Source: Lentinula raphanica
Lineage: Eukaryota; Basidiomycota; Agaricomycetes; Agaricales; Omphalotaceae
Direction: 5' to 3'
Assembly: GCA_027919835.1 (NCBI GenBank)
Contig: JANVFP010000021.1
Coordinates: 620,001 to 684,000 of the forward strand
Length of the DNA stretch: 64,000 nt
In this document: positions 11,277 to 23,896 of the stretch, piece by piece
How positions within the stretch are numbered: position 1 is the stretch's first letter
Layout of the letters: every line of letters begins with the position of its first letter
Position numbers and translations under genes: made by a program
The notes under the pieces: generated by a model
What the model was told of the DNA's origin: nothing
What the model saw: the letters and a program-made list of their open reading frames with translations, nothing else
The model's database searches: none

Positions 11277-14200
11277 ATGGAGATTTACATGACGAACATC
11301 GACACCAGCTTGTCGAAGTACGACTTGACCAGACATCTTGCAAAAATCTTTCATGGACCTGGATATCATCTTCCCGGCCAGGAGCTCATCAACTTTGAGG
11401 TGAATTTGTCCCCTCGTACTGAAGGAACAGGTAGGTGTTATTCTCAAGCAGAACGAGTTGACTCTACTAACATTGTCCTTGAGGGTTTTTGGCCCTTCCT
11501 ACCATTTCTATAGCCGCTCAGTTCCTAGAAGAATATGGTGAACGAGATGACGGTTATCCGCCCGACAAAGATTGTGTTGTAGGAGGACAAGCAATCGAGT
11601 TTGTCGAAAGTTACTACAAACCCCGGCCTGAAATAGTCGACAAGATCACGCGGTTGCCCTTCCAGGATCCTACCGACGCAGAGAACGAGGAACAACGACA
11701 AATGCGACTAGAGGCCAACAGTGTGAGCCTCGCGGCAGTGCAGTTCGGATGGCTCGACCGAGACGGTGTCATTTCCATAGAATGGGAACACGCCTGTACT
11801 CATGCTGCTGGACAATTATCGTTCAGTTCCCATCCTACTAAAGGACCTCCAGAGATTCTAATCAAGATTCCTAACACCCTGAACACCGCTATCATTCGAT
11901 TCCCACTCACATTCGTACGATACGTCTCCACTCACGTCTATTCCGACTCGACTCACTACGGCAACGAAGAACAAGTAATCTATTTTAATCTGTTCCACTT
12001 TCCTTCGTTCGAAGTGCGGAGCCAGACAACTTCCCGTCGAGCAAGCAGCGAGCGTGTCTCATTCCTGCCGCTTCCCGGACATGAAACGGTCGCACCCTTC
12101 GTTTCGGATATAATGCGTCTGGTCTGTACCTCGGAGTCCGACCTGCGTGTCTTTCGGGAGCTCTTTCGCCTTGCTCAAACTCGTCCTATGAAGTCTCCAA
12201 TCTGTCGTGAACCTGAAGACATCGAGCGTCGTAACATCTACGAAGCCAAGTCCATCGATCGAGTTAAGGCATTCAGCCAGAGCCTTGAATGGAAGGTGGC
12301 TTTCCAGGTAGATTCTCTCGTCCAATGCCGACACGTTTCTGTCCGCGAGATGGTCACATTGATGCCTGAAATTCGTTCCCTTGTTCGATTGAAGGGATCG
12401 GACCACACCGCTTCTGTGCTCCGTCACTTCGCTCACAAAGTTCAACGGTGGTATGCAAACGATGCTGATGCTGATCATGACTACGATAGTATTGAACATT
12501 GCTTCACCGTAGCAACGAAGAGTTACGCTAAAAGCGTAGAGGAGGAGGAGATGTCTTCCAATCCTCCCTCATCCACTCAAGATTTGAATACGTTCACCTC
12601 TTACCACGTCACCGTCACACCATCGAGTTATCTGCTTGGAGGACCTTTCATCGAACGCTCAAATCGTGTCATTCGATGGTTTGATCCCTCCCAACACGAG
12701 TTATTCCTCAAAGTGCGTTTTGTTGATGAGGGTGACTCCAAATATCGGTGCGGTTTCTTTACTCGCTAGTGGAAATTCCGGTATGCTGACTCTTGAGCAA
12801 CGTCAAGGCACGACCGGAATATTGATGGAAAGCTGTATATTCGCAATAGAATTGGTTCTGTGTTGTCCAATGGCCTTACAATAGCGGGGCGAAAATTCAA
12901 ATTTTTGGCATACACACAAAGTTCGTTGAAAGATCATACAGGTTCGGTCATGTTCTGTGGAGTCTAGACTGTATCTGACTCCACACATAGTGTGGTTCTA
13001 CAGGCACCCTGGCGACAGTGTCTACGTGGATTCCACTGCCATCATTCAACAGATTGCAAATTTTCAGGAGCCCGAAATTCGTCGCTGTCCTGCGCTGTAT
13101 GGTGCCCGCATTTCTCAAGCCTTTACAGCTACGGAAGCGCCAGTCGCGGAAGTTGAGGAGGTGATACCCATGAATGACAAACTGACCCTCGACGGACAGT
13201 ACAACTTTACTGATGGAGTGGGGACCATGTCCAGGGAATTTGCTGCACAAGTCTGGAACGAACTCAAGAAGACGAGCAAGCGCACCAGAAACCGTACGGA
13301 CTCTGTCATACCTTGCTTCCAAATTCGTTATGGGGGATCGAAAGGGATGCTGAGCATCGATTACAAGCTGAAGGGCAATGTCATCTGCATACGAAAGTCG
13401 ATGACGAAATTTGCCTCAATGTCAACTCGGGAAATCGAGGTCGCCCAGTTCTTTGATCGCCCACTGAGATTGAAACTCAACCGCCCTCTGATCATGATAT
13501 TGGAGGATCTTGGGGTCCCGTATGAAGCTTTCAAGGATCTACAAGACAAGGCAATCGAGCAAACTTTCAAGGCTACCGAAAGTCTTGCTACTGCGGCTCG
13601 ACTTTTCGAGAACTTTGGACTTGGAAATTCATTCAGATTGACTTCAATTCTACTTGGATTATCTCGACTTGGCGTGGATAATCTTATCCAGGGGGAACCA
13701 TTCTATCAGTCCATGCTCAACTACGCTGTGCACCATATCTTGCGAGGTAAAAGTCCACTCTTATCGTGTCGTGATGATTGTGTCCAATTTGTGATCGTTG
13801 TAGAGCTCAAGCATCACACCAGAATCCCTGTCGAGGGCGCTTGGAATCTGGTCGGGGTTGCAGACGAACATGGTTATCTGCAGGAAGGCGAAATTTTTGC
13901 CGCCATCAAACAACCCAATGGTCCAGTTCAATACTTGGAGGGCGAATGCTTGGTCACCAGGTAATGTTACCTCAAGTTCAGGCATCTTTTCCACTCACTG
14001 TCGCTCTATATCACCATTCGCTCCTTTGAACTTCTTGTACTGTTTCTTTTGCTCCGAGCTAGATCCCCTGTGATACACCCAGGAGACTGTCAGATAGCAA
14101 AAGCGATTGGCCCTCCACCACCTGGATCATGCTTCGATCATGAGCCTCTCATCAATACGGTCGTTTTTCCGATAAAGGGCAAGTACAATTTTACTTAGAC

Positions 14201-15711
14201 CATGTGGTGATTCATTGATGACGAGCGTCCAGGATCTCGGCCGATGCCTTCTATGCTCGGGGGTGGTGCGTACTTTTGCCAGTATGAATTTGAGTCACTG
14301 CTCAAGATTTTATTTTCAGGGGACCTGGACGGCGATACATACAACATCATCCCGTTCAACGTCCACCCTCAATTGCGGCCAGATTTCGTTGAGGAACCTG
14401 CTTCGTACACTCGTCCAAAGAAAAAACTGCTAAATCAGGACTGTAAACTTGAAGACGTGGCCGAGTTCATCGTTGAATATGTCAACAGTGATGTAAGTTT
14501 GCTCATTCTCGCTCCTGAAATCATTCACCTCGCGTACACATTCCATGCTAGCTTGTCGGTCTCATTGCGACGCGGTGGTTATTGATCGCTGACCAAAATG
14601 TACATGGGGTTCTTGACGACGACTGTTTGGAACTTGCCCGCCTACATAGTGATGCAGTTGATTATCCTAAGACGGGCAAGGTAGTAGAATTCTTATTTTC
14701 TACCTCGTTTCTGATAACTGAAGCATTTCTCACATCAGCCTGTCGATTTTGATGAAGTGCCAAAGCCGCATTTCTTTCAGAGGCCCGACTGGAGTGCACC
14801 CGAAACCGCCTCGTCCACTTCTCCTTTGTACTACAAATCTACGCGTGCGATTGGTCGTCTATATAGAGACATTTCGCTCCCACCTGTGGAATCGACTATC
14901 TCGATATCACTCTCGCAACAACGCAAAACGCGATCAGGAAAACCTTCGAAGCCTGTGGTTGACAATTCAATTTTCGATACCTTCGTTGATGACGACGATC
15001 TCCATCTGCTTCTACAGGGAAGCCTCGTATATTATGATATCGACATTCACAACATCGGACAAGAAACGAGAAACGATGTGTCCCAAAGATTCCAGGACTT
15101 CATTATGAATTTCGAGGGCATAGCTACTACGTATACGTTATCGTCAGCAACCTCCGCCCTCGCTGAAGAGGAAATCATTCTGGGCACCATAGCTGCAAAG
15201 ACTCCGCACCTCAAGGGCAGGAATGAAAAGATGGCCAGACTGAGGTTCGTTAAATTCTGTATATCGACAGTATGGGGGTGTTCTGACTACCCACAACGTT
15301 AGAGACCTTACCCAGGCGCTCGTTAAGGACATCAGAAACGTCTTAACCGATGAACAAGATTTAAAAACCACCTGCGAACGGGCGTGGTCAGCATGGGATC
15401 TATCGCGCAAACAAACGGCCCAAGCCAAGTTTGGAGCGCGGGGTTTTCAGTATATCGCCCTTGGTTTGCTCTTCGATGCGATAAAGGAATTGGAAGAGGA
15501 TCATGTGGATGAGGGTGGGGAAACACAGAATCGATTGAAGAGAAAATCCACCTCCGGCGATACATCGAATCAAAAGCGTTCTAGGTACATAACGACGCAG
15601 GAGGATGAGGACGAGGAATGTTTCGAGGAGACAGATATGACCGCGGATATAGATATGCCCGGATATGACTCCGAGTCGGAAGAGAGTTTGGAAGAAGATT
15701 ACATGTATTGA
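11277..15711 (+). CDS. cellular RNA-dependent RNA polymerase (RNA silencing)
   Basis: Eukaryotic RdRP of the QDE-1/EGO-1/RDR type, which makes dsRNA for small-RNA pathways; a host gene, not viral. Eleven exons: 11277-11430, 11484-12747, 12808-12941, 12991-13746, 13804-13960, 14063-14178, 14233-14265, 14320-14492, 14552-14680, 14739-15244, 15303-15711; 1276 aa. An RRM-like N terminus is followed by the head region (HVTVTPSSYLL, SNRVIRWFDP). The catalytic half starts near FTDGVGTMS; IRYGGSKGML follows, and the metal-binding loop GGGDLDGD places DLDGD at 873-877. The acidic tail after about 1190 is low-complexity. The intron after exon 6 begins GCAAGT, a GC-AG intron required by frame. Its stop lies 25 bp from the convergent NSE2 stop. 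Confidence 0.95.
14179..14232 (+). other. GC-AG intron in the RdRP gene
   Basis: Starts GCAAGT and ends CCAG. Exon 6 ends in phase 1 and exon 7 must start with two bases to give the conserved R-P-M-P-S run leading to the catalytic DLDGD. No GT donor nearby gives that frame. Confidence 0.8.
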
Positions 15712-15736
15712 TGAGGATGGGCCAGATAACTTATAC

Positions 15737-17002
15737 TTATTCAATAATTTCCTCCACTTCTTGTTCCTGCTCCTTTCTCTTGAGCCTCCTCGCGTGCAGT
15801 TTGAGCTTCTTGGCCAGTTCTTTGTTTGGCTTACAATCAGAAAGCCTGAACTCTCTCGTGCATCCAGAGGCAGGGCAATTCTTTGCACCCCTTGATCCGT
15901 TGAACAACCCTCGAATAGCTTCGCCAGAGAATGAGTGCCCGCAGATTTGCCTGATGCATGGTATATATTAGTTTCCACTTCCGGTTTTTGAAAAGAAGGG
16001 CACGAACGATGTGAGTGGGTTTTCGAGTGGCCTCAAAGTCAAGGGACATTTATAGTCTTGTGTAAGCCCGCCCATTTCTAGGTCGTCGTCGTCGTCACTG
16101 ACATCACCAGGTTCTGAAAATTGCTGAGCATTCAGACATCACGAGCAACAATGGAAGTTTTCACCTTTCGGTATCAAATCCGTGACTGGAGGCATAGCCT
16201 CCCCAGGATGGGCGGTTTCCTATCAATGGGTCAAGAGACATAATTTCAAAGACCTTCGTGTACATACATAGAGGGACTGCTTGAAGTTTTTGTATGTCTC
16301 GTTCTTTGCATATTTCTGTCTCGCTGTCTTGGTGGAATATGCGTCTTTACTCTCTCGAACATTGTCTTGATATTTCTCAACGACGTTATCCTGACGAGGC
16401 ATCAACCAATGGGAGGAGCTTGAACATGTCCTACTTACGATGTTCACGCCACCTGCGACTTCTTGAATCAGATTTTGAACCACCTTATGGCTCAGGTGCA
16501 TCTCATTTTCATAGTCGACAAGTTCCTTGAGTGAACGTTCAAGATCCAATATGTCCTGCGACACGCATTGCACATCATTAAACTATTGCAGCTACTAGTA
16601 ACGGCGTACCTTTTGCGCTCCATCTCCCTCGACGGCATCGGCTAACGCAACCGCTACATCGGTTACCATACTGTTCGATCTTTGTATAGTCCGAATCACG
16701 ATCTCCCAGTCAGAGCCCAGACCTTTCATCGGTATGATAGCTTGACTCTTGTCCAAAGGTTGATCAGCAAAGTTTTCAACGTCAATACGGCCGTCTTCGT
16801 CTTCTTCGTCTTCTTCGGCGTGCGCAGCCTCGGTAGCACGACCTTTTCCTTTCACTGTTTTCTTCTCTTTTTTGACTACGCGTCGAGCTTGTTCATCATC
16901 ATCGTTGACAACATCATCTCGAGCAGAACGTTGCGAAGGACCATCCTCAATATCAGAGGAGGGCGCGACGCGATTGCGACGTGAAGAAGAAGCGACAGGC
17001 AT
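15737..17002 (-). CDS. nse2: SUMO E3 ligase NSE2/MMS21 of the SMC5/6 complex
   Basis: SP-RING SUMO ligase that docks on SMC5 and acts in recombination repair. Six minus-strand exons: 17002-16610, 16555-16439, 16390-16268, 16219-16165, 16113-16008, 15950-15737; 335 aa. The N-terminal 100 residues are acidic and disordered, and longer than in yeast (267 aa). A helical SMC5-binding region covers about 100-210. The SP-RING follows: C252-P-L-T, C268-G-H270-S-F, then C290-P-A-S-G-C295, which gives the C/C-H/C-C zinc pattern of this family. The tail is Lys/Glu-rich. The ATG at 17002 is chosen because the extra 46 residues upstream resemble untranslated leader. Convergent with the RdRP gene. Confidence 0.9.
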
Positions 17003-17771
17003 GATTGAAGTGCAAGAACAAGAGTAGAGTACACAATCACGGTCCTGACTCCTATGCGTATTGAAAATCTCACGATCACGAGCGTTGGCGTACTCTCGCG
17101 TCACACAACTTGAAGCTGTGGCAAGCAGTGATTCTTTCAATTTTCAGCTTCAACTTGTACCACAACCTGGGGATATGCCTCAAGAGTCAATGCTCATGTA
17201 TCGGTGGATTCTGTTAGCATTCTTGGCTGTTTCTGATCCTAGTTATGGCTTTGTAATGGAATATCTTGGGAGATTCAAGTCTGATCATTCAATGCGCGAT
17301 GATTCATGAACGGTGAACCCGGTGAACCCATCATGTTGGGGATATCTCAGGTGAAGGATCTAGCAGAAGGGGGTTACTGAAGCAAAGGCAAACAAGCAGG
17401 AAGATCAGTACAAGTAGTGGAAGATATGCTGCTGCACTGGGAGGAGTAGGCTGAACTCTTATAGCTTGCAGTGAACGCGAAAGTTCAACTACGACACGAG
17501 GCAACCACAACAATCTGAAGCTCGTCAATATGTGGCATGCCTGATAAACAATGTCGAGGCGTGTCAGAGTAGTTGAATGATGATCAAACCGTTCCATATG
17601 TTGGCAGACTTTGGAGACAATTTACAACTGCAATACAACTGCAAACCCTAACCCGAATTCTGCACTGGTTGTTTCCGTTCTTCTAATACTCAATATTCGC
17701 TACACTGTTCACGCTCATTCATTCTTTCCCCACTATCATCTCTTGTCCAATACTTCTCAACTCTCCTCTTC
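17003..17771. other. divergent promoter region between NSE2 and the SH3 gene
   Basis: About 770 bp with no supported gene. Short frames on both strands lack family features. Near 17310-17330 there is a short tandem GGTGAACCC repeat. Confidence 0.5.
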
Positions 17772-20700
17772 ATGCAAAGTATTGATGCTCGCCGTCCAAA
17801 CCGTAATGACACATTTGATTTACGAGGACAAATACACTCAGACGACCAGATGGAACTAGATGCTCATGCAGATGCTGCAAATTACATTGGCACGGACGAC
17901 GAAGAGCATTCAGTGTTAGAGGACGACTCAGATGGTGAAGAACACGAAGACTATATCGACGACGTTGATGACGGGTCATCGTCCTTGTCCATACCAAACG
18001 AATCCATCGACTTCGACTTGGTCTATTCACTCCATAGCTTCGCCGCTACAGTAGAAGGTCAAGCCAATGTTGTCAAGGGCGATAGCTTGTTCTTAATGGA
18101 CGACAGCAACAGCTATTGGTGGCTTGTTCGCGTTCTCAAAACTCAGGAAGTAGGCTACATTCCTGCAGAGAACATTGAAACACCATTTGAACGTCTGGCA
18201 AGGCTCAACAAACATCGTAATGTTGATGTGAGGACTCGCACAATTTGACCATAATTGATGACTGACTTCTGTATCAAGCTCGCTTCCGCTACACATGCAG
18301 AGCTCCAAGATGGCCTTGCACTCTCACAAGATCGCCTCCGTAACAACCTGAACTCGCGCCAAGGCCATAATCCGTCCCCTTCCCCCTACGCGCGCGCTCA
18401 ATCCCAACAGACCAAGAGCGTGAAACTCATTGCCTCTTTGCACGTTCATAAATATCCTCCAGCTGTATGGCATTCTGAAGACGAAGATGAGGATGAGAAC
18501 GTAGAATGGGATGATGAATCTTATGAAGGCGAAGACGCCGGACTTGCAGCTGAGGAAGAGGAGGAGGAACTCAGACTTGCTGAAGCGAAGGAGAAACTTG
18601 GACCTGCCGGTATGCCGATGACTATGGAACCCGACGATGGCATGCGCTGGGATGATTCTGCTGTAGAAGAAATGCGTGCCAGACAGTTGGCTCAGAGATC
18701 TGTTGCCGAGCCTCCCACGACCTTAAGGCCGGGGCCCTCAGATGCCGCACTAATGGCTCAGCAGCAAGAGCAACAGATGCAGCAGTCGATGATTTCACAA
18801 CAACAAGCTCAGCAACAGCGGCAGCAGCCTCAGCAACAACGTCCGCAGGTCCTCGTGACTTCACCTGAACCGCAGGCCCTACGCACGTCTGGATCTCGCG
18901 AGAAGCTTGCCCAACCTCAAGATAGTCCCACTTCGTCCAACTCGGGCCATCGTCGAGATCCTCTGGAGCAGCAAGACACTGTGCGTATGACGATGACGCC
19001 TAGTATCGTTCGCGAACCCGAAGGTGCTCCTCAGCAGAGGCAGGAAGAAGAGCGGAAACGAGTCCGCGAAGAGGACTCGGAAGATTCATTACGAAAGAAG
19101 GCTAGAGGGAAGGAGAATCAAAAGATGGCACCGCCAGTCAGTTCTGCGAGTTATGCCAAGTCTGCTGGAGGCTCCGGTTCCAAACTCAGAAAGGAACGCG
19201 AGCCAGAAGGGGAGGACGGGAAAAAGAAAAAAGGTTCGGTGTTTGGTGGGCTATTCGGTCGGAAGAAGGACAAGGACAAGAAAGACAAGAATGGCTCTGT
19301 ATCATCGTTCGATGTTTCTGACGGCGGTCGCCCAAGTCAAACATCTGACGAATCTGGAAGAGTTTCTGATGCCGTAACTTCCTCCCCGACGACTCAGACT
19401 GCAATGCAGCAACAACAGCAACAATCGCTTGCTCTTCGAAACTCGATGGACCCTAGACGACTCAACAATCCACAGACCCCTCCTGGGAAGGGGACTGTCC
19501 CTCCGGAGGTATCCCAACATGCTTCACAGCTACGACAGAGAGATCAGCAGCAGCAGCTATTATATCAACAGTATCTCAACCGTTCGCCGTCTTCACCACC
19601 CGAGCTCCAACCTTCTTATGGCTTACAGTCAGCCTCTGCTCTGAATTCATACTCAAGTTCATCCAGCGGCCTCGGTCCACCTACCCAACGGACCCGACCA
19701 GGATCGCTCATCCTCAACCAAGGCATTGCAGACGGCCATCCTACCGAATTGAGCGTCATCCGTGTTTTCGCAGGGAAAAACCTCCAGACAGAGGCTACGT
19801 TCAAAACTGTCCTCATCTCGTCATCCACCACCTCTTCGAAACTCGTCGAGCAAGCTCTACAGCGTTTCCGGCTCCCCGCTGCGGAAAATTCTAGCGATTA
19901 CTATCTTACCGTCAAGCAAGTCGAGGGGTCTTCTGCCACACTTCATGACTCTGAAAAGCCCCTGGTGGTGTTTGAGAGTTTGGTAGAGGCAGCAATGGAA
20001 GTGCCTAAAGTCAAAAGAAGCAGTGTGGGAAGTATCAGCTCCGTTTCGAGCAATCTCTCTATGCATCCTGCCATTAGAAAACTGCCTATGAACGACTTTT
20101 CGGATGATTCTGTTGTCAAGTTCTATCTGAACCGCAGAGGAGACCCAGACGATGATAGTGATGGTGACAGTATTGGGCACAACGAAGTCGCTGAAGATGC
20201 AACAATCATTGCGGCTTCCGATACATCGATTATATCTGAGTCAGACGCTGGTCTTTCACCGAGGCATCTTACGGTTTCTACCCAGGGCAATGTCTCTGCG
20301 GAACGGTTCAGTTCTCCCTCTTTCAGATTCGCGATGCAGGTTGTCATATACCCCGAGGATCTTCCGGATGATATGGTGTTCGATCCACTGACAGAGGCGA
20401 TCGTATTCAAACATACGTTGAGGGATAGACAACAGTCTTCCCAGTCACAGTCGTCTGGTATTCCAATGAACATGCGCCGTAAGGTGTTTGTGTTCCCCAA
20501 AAATGTGACTGTCGCCGAGGTCATTGAGATCGGGCTCGAACGGTTCGGGATCTTAGAAGGTGTGGTTGACGGAGGTGACGAAGTTGAAGACAAACTTGCC
20601 AAGAGAAGGAGCTCGTCCAGGGTGAGGTATGGGCTCCATGTCGATACAGGAGGACAAGGTATGTTTTCTGACATTGAATTCACTCCTCATGTATTCATCG

Positions 20701-22136
20701 TCGAATATCAACAGAAAAAGAGCTTTCCCCATCAAGCAAGGTCATCGATGCTTACAGTCGGCCACCAACGTACAAAGCTGTTGATCGTCGATTTCAAGAT
20801 TCTAAACGTCGTTCGGTGGATTCAGCCCAGCTTCTAGGTACCCTTGACGACGTTTCGTCTGACGATCCTGTGTTCGTCCTCAGGCGCGCTACATCTTATC
20901 GCAACTCTACCTCTCGACACCGTATGTCGGCACCCCTAGACGAGCTTGCATTACGGAAGATTCACAGAGAATCTCAATCGTCCAATGCAAGCTCAGAGCC
21001 TTTGAGTCCAAGGACTTTGGAGATGCAGCTGCAACAAGATTCACAGTCATCGCAATCTCAACCCTCTCGGAAAGAAATCATAGCCGCACAACGTGAAGCT
21101 TCTCGAGCAAATCAACGTGCAATGCTCTCGACACAAGCGAATGCCTTGCGGGGTGTGGATGTCCTCTTGCCTGGCAATGTACGTTTACGGAGTTCCAGGT
21201 ATGACGCCGACGACCGAATGCGGTATTCATACGTACTTCCGGACGGAGCAGCCTATGATATTAGTGACATCGTGGAAGAGGAATGGAGAGATGGAGCCAA
21301 TAACAACAGGAGAGACCTTCTGGAGGGCGTCGTTGGTCGCGGAATGGCGAACGAAAAACTAGATCGAGTTCTCAATAAGATTAGGGCTGGAAAGGGACAA
21401 GGTAATCTGTTGCTTCAAAAGAGGGTGCAGTCTCCTTCTCTGCGGTCAGATTCCGTATCATCGCAGTATTCCTTCCAAGATTCAATCACGGTCGACGCGC
21501 ATGCTCAAGCACGTTCCCGCTCTATAACCCCTGTGTCCGGAGCACGACCTGGCACAACGACACCCACCAACATACCGAGTAATAGACGTAATCCCTCTGT
21601 TGCCTCTGTCATGTCAGATGGTTCCGGTTATATGACTGCTACTTCCCATGGCATTGCCACGCCTATCGAACGAGAACGGTCTACACCAACACCGACTTCT
21701 GCTCCGACATCTTCCCATCCGCACACCCCGTTGGCATCATCTTCGCCTTCGGCACCTGTCCCTCCTTCTCATCAACCACGAAAGACCCCAACGCCCACAA
21801 AGCGTCCCCCGCCGATTCACAATAAAGAGGATTTCGGCGTATCACATATGCTGGCGGTGATTGAATATCGAGCTATGAAGTCCAAGACACCAATCAAACC
21901 AGGAATGGACGATAGAAGGATCACAGATCCTGTGGATGACATGCTCTTTGGTCGACCTTTTGATATAGAAACTCTACATCCCAAAATAAAAGAAGTTTAT
22001 GCTGATTCATTCAAACAGATGGCTGAAATGGATGAGGTGAGTGCGAGTCTGATCTGTTTTAATTCAGCGGTTGATTTCGTTTCAACAGATGCTAGATAAT
22101 TATTTATTACAGCGACACGCTGCTGGAAGAGATTAG
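17772..22136 (+). CDS. SH3 and Ras-association domain protein, BUD14/TEA4-like
   Basis: Four exons: 17772-18227, 18279-20658, 20715-22036, 22089-22136; 1401 aa. An acidic N terminus precedes an SH3 domain at about 84-140 (SYWWLVRV, VGYIPAENIETPFERLARLNKHRN), which is the diagnostic stretch of the BUD14/TEA4 polarity proteins that target PP1 to cortical growth sites. The middle is Gln/Ser-rich with a basic patch near KKKKGSVFGGLFGRKKDK. A Ras-association-like fold at about 642-720 (IRVFAGKNLQTEATFKT, LVEQALQRFRL) is followed by a second ubiquitin-like segment at about 837-945 (RRKVFVFPKN, EVIEIGLERFG). The C terminus is Pro/Ser-rich and then conserved (MLFGRPFDIETLHPKIKEVY). A role in polarised hyphal growth is inferred from the SH3 part; the RA part implies control by a Ras-type GTPase. 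Confidence 0.7.
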
Positions 22137-22629
22137 CGATATCTACAGATTTTTTGTTCAAGTGCTATTCGATTGATACCCCTGCTTTCATGTTTTATTT
22201 TCTTCTTGCAATTGATGCAACGCGGTCATTCATTCCCTTCACGTGGACCCTTGTAGGTACTAGGCAACTTGAACTTATCAAATCCATTTGTGATAGCAAG
22301 AGTCAAAGTCAGATGGGCTAGGAATCAGGATTTTGATTGTTTCGCTCAGTGAGGTGGCCGCTCACATCATGATTGTGTCCAAGTTGACAAGGTACCCTCT
22401 GAAAAACAAGCACGCAAGGTGAAGTGGCAACGAAGTACATATGCTTATATTCCGGAAATTTGTCATGGATGCTATACACTGATCTATCAGACTCCAACTT
22501 CGACCAGTAATCAACGCCAAGTTTCTACACAACCTTGTACGGAGGAACATACGGATTCATCACTTGTCTCTTCCTGTTCAGACAACCACCAGCTCAAAAA
22601 TGACATCCAAGCCACAATTACTGAATTGC
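22137..22629. other. convergent intergenic region
   Basis: About 490 bp between the stops of two convergent genes. Nothing supported is seen. Confidence 0.5.
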
Positions 22630-23526
22630 TCACCTGTGAATCCGACTGAGCTCCGTGACCAATGACCCTGCTTTATCTCGTTCGAGTACATGGACAATGT
22701 GTTCATCAGGAGATCTGGAATCAAAGTTGGGGAGGTTATTCCATGGTAGGTCTGTGGAATCTTCTCCGTCCATGCTGCTGGTGTCGATATAATCAGTGAT
22801 AGAATTCCAGACTTGGTCATCGTCTTCAGCCTCGGTCGTGGAACCTTCTTCATCTTCGCAGTCAAAATCGACATTGTCTTCCCATGCTTGGTCATCATCG
22901 ATATAACGCCCCTCGTCAATGTCTTCGACCCAGCGGTCGTCACCAATGCGAATGAGATCCTCCTCGGCACCTTCCTCTTCATTGACATTCTCAAGTCCAA
23001 GATACAACTGGTCAACGAGGCTTTATTCAACTAGATCGACCGCATGAGAGCAACACCACTGACCTCTTCATCGCTCCCAGCTTCATTATCCTCGCTCCAA
23101 ACAGAGAGATCCCATTGAAAACCAAATTTTGCCTCTGCTTCTGCCAGAGTCAAAACCTGCTCCAAGTTCATACTGGAAACCACTGCCTGAGGATTGTAGC
23201 CATCATCGGTATCCAGGAAGTCATTTTCTCGAGGACCAGGGAAGCTTTCGAACTCGATATCTGACTCTGGAGAAAAGTAGGTTGATTCATCGGATGACGG
23301 GTGAAATATGGCTGATACCAAGCCATTCGAAGGTTCAAACTGACCGAAACCCTTAAGAAACGTATCATGTTAGCTTCTACGAACACAAAGTAAACGCGGT
23401 GGACAATTTCCCAAAGACCTGTAAGCGATATTGATCACCGTGGCACCGACTCACCTCGAAAACAGGTATTGGCGCGCCCACACCAAGTCTCGCCACACAA
23501 AGACACAGAAAGATCAAAGAGTACAT
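22630..23526 (-). CDS. small acidic protein with signal-peptide-like N terminus, unknown
   Basis: Three minus-strand exons, 23526-23455, 23351-23064 and 23007-22630, give 245 aa. The ATG at 23526 opens a hydrophobic run (M-Y-S-L-I-F-L-C-L-C-V-A) that looks like a secretion signal, then a highly Asp/Glu-rich body with no recognised fold. The frame is held across both junctions; the first intron (GTGAGT to TTAAG, 103 nt) has a poor acceptor. The stop at 22630 overlaps a possible donor (GTGAGC), so a further exon is not excluded. I do not recognise the protein. A spurious acidic ORF is the alternative, but three open exons with matching phases argue for a real gene. Confidence 0.5.
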
Positions 23527-23882
23527 GATGCCAAATATAGCAGAACACCGCCCAGTCCTTCTCAGGAGAAATATGATTGGGAAAAAAAAGGTGGGTACTA
23601 GCCACTCCAATGGTTCAGTGAAAATGAAAGAATAAACAGGTCTAGCCTGGAGCTTGCTCTCGAGACAGAAAACACGAGCGTGTAGAGCCACTGAAAATAT
23701 GAAACGGAAAAGATTCCTGCGCGCCCGCGAAGGAGTATGAAGTCAAGGAAGAAGGGGGAAGGGGGAAGAAGGGAGAAAGACCGAAGTGGTTATGGTGATG
23801 GAGACCTTTATATGAAGGAATGTTTCATTGCTATGATGTACTTACTCCTATTGATACGAGGCATTTTAGCGGAAACCCGTGC

Positions 23883-23896
23883 GAACTTCGAAGTTC
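23883..23896. repeat. 14-bp perfect palindrome GAACTTCGAAGTTC
   Basis: Self-complementary over all 14 bases; nested GAA/TTC units recall a heat-shock-type element, though the spacing is not the canonical 5 bp. A related half-copy (GCGAAGTTCGAAC) follows at once. Confidence 0.6.

Noticed and set aside
11277..15711. Idea that the RdRP is a viral insertion
   Set aside because: It has the DLDGD motif and long two-part layout of cellular RNA-silencing polymerases, many introns and normal neighbours; viral RdRPs use GDD-type motifs.
20123..20683. 186-codon minus-strand frame
   Set aside because: Antisense shadow of the SH3/RA protein; Ser-rich because the sense strand is Asp/Glu/Arg-rich.
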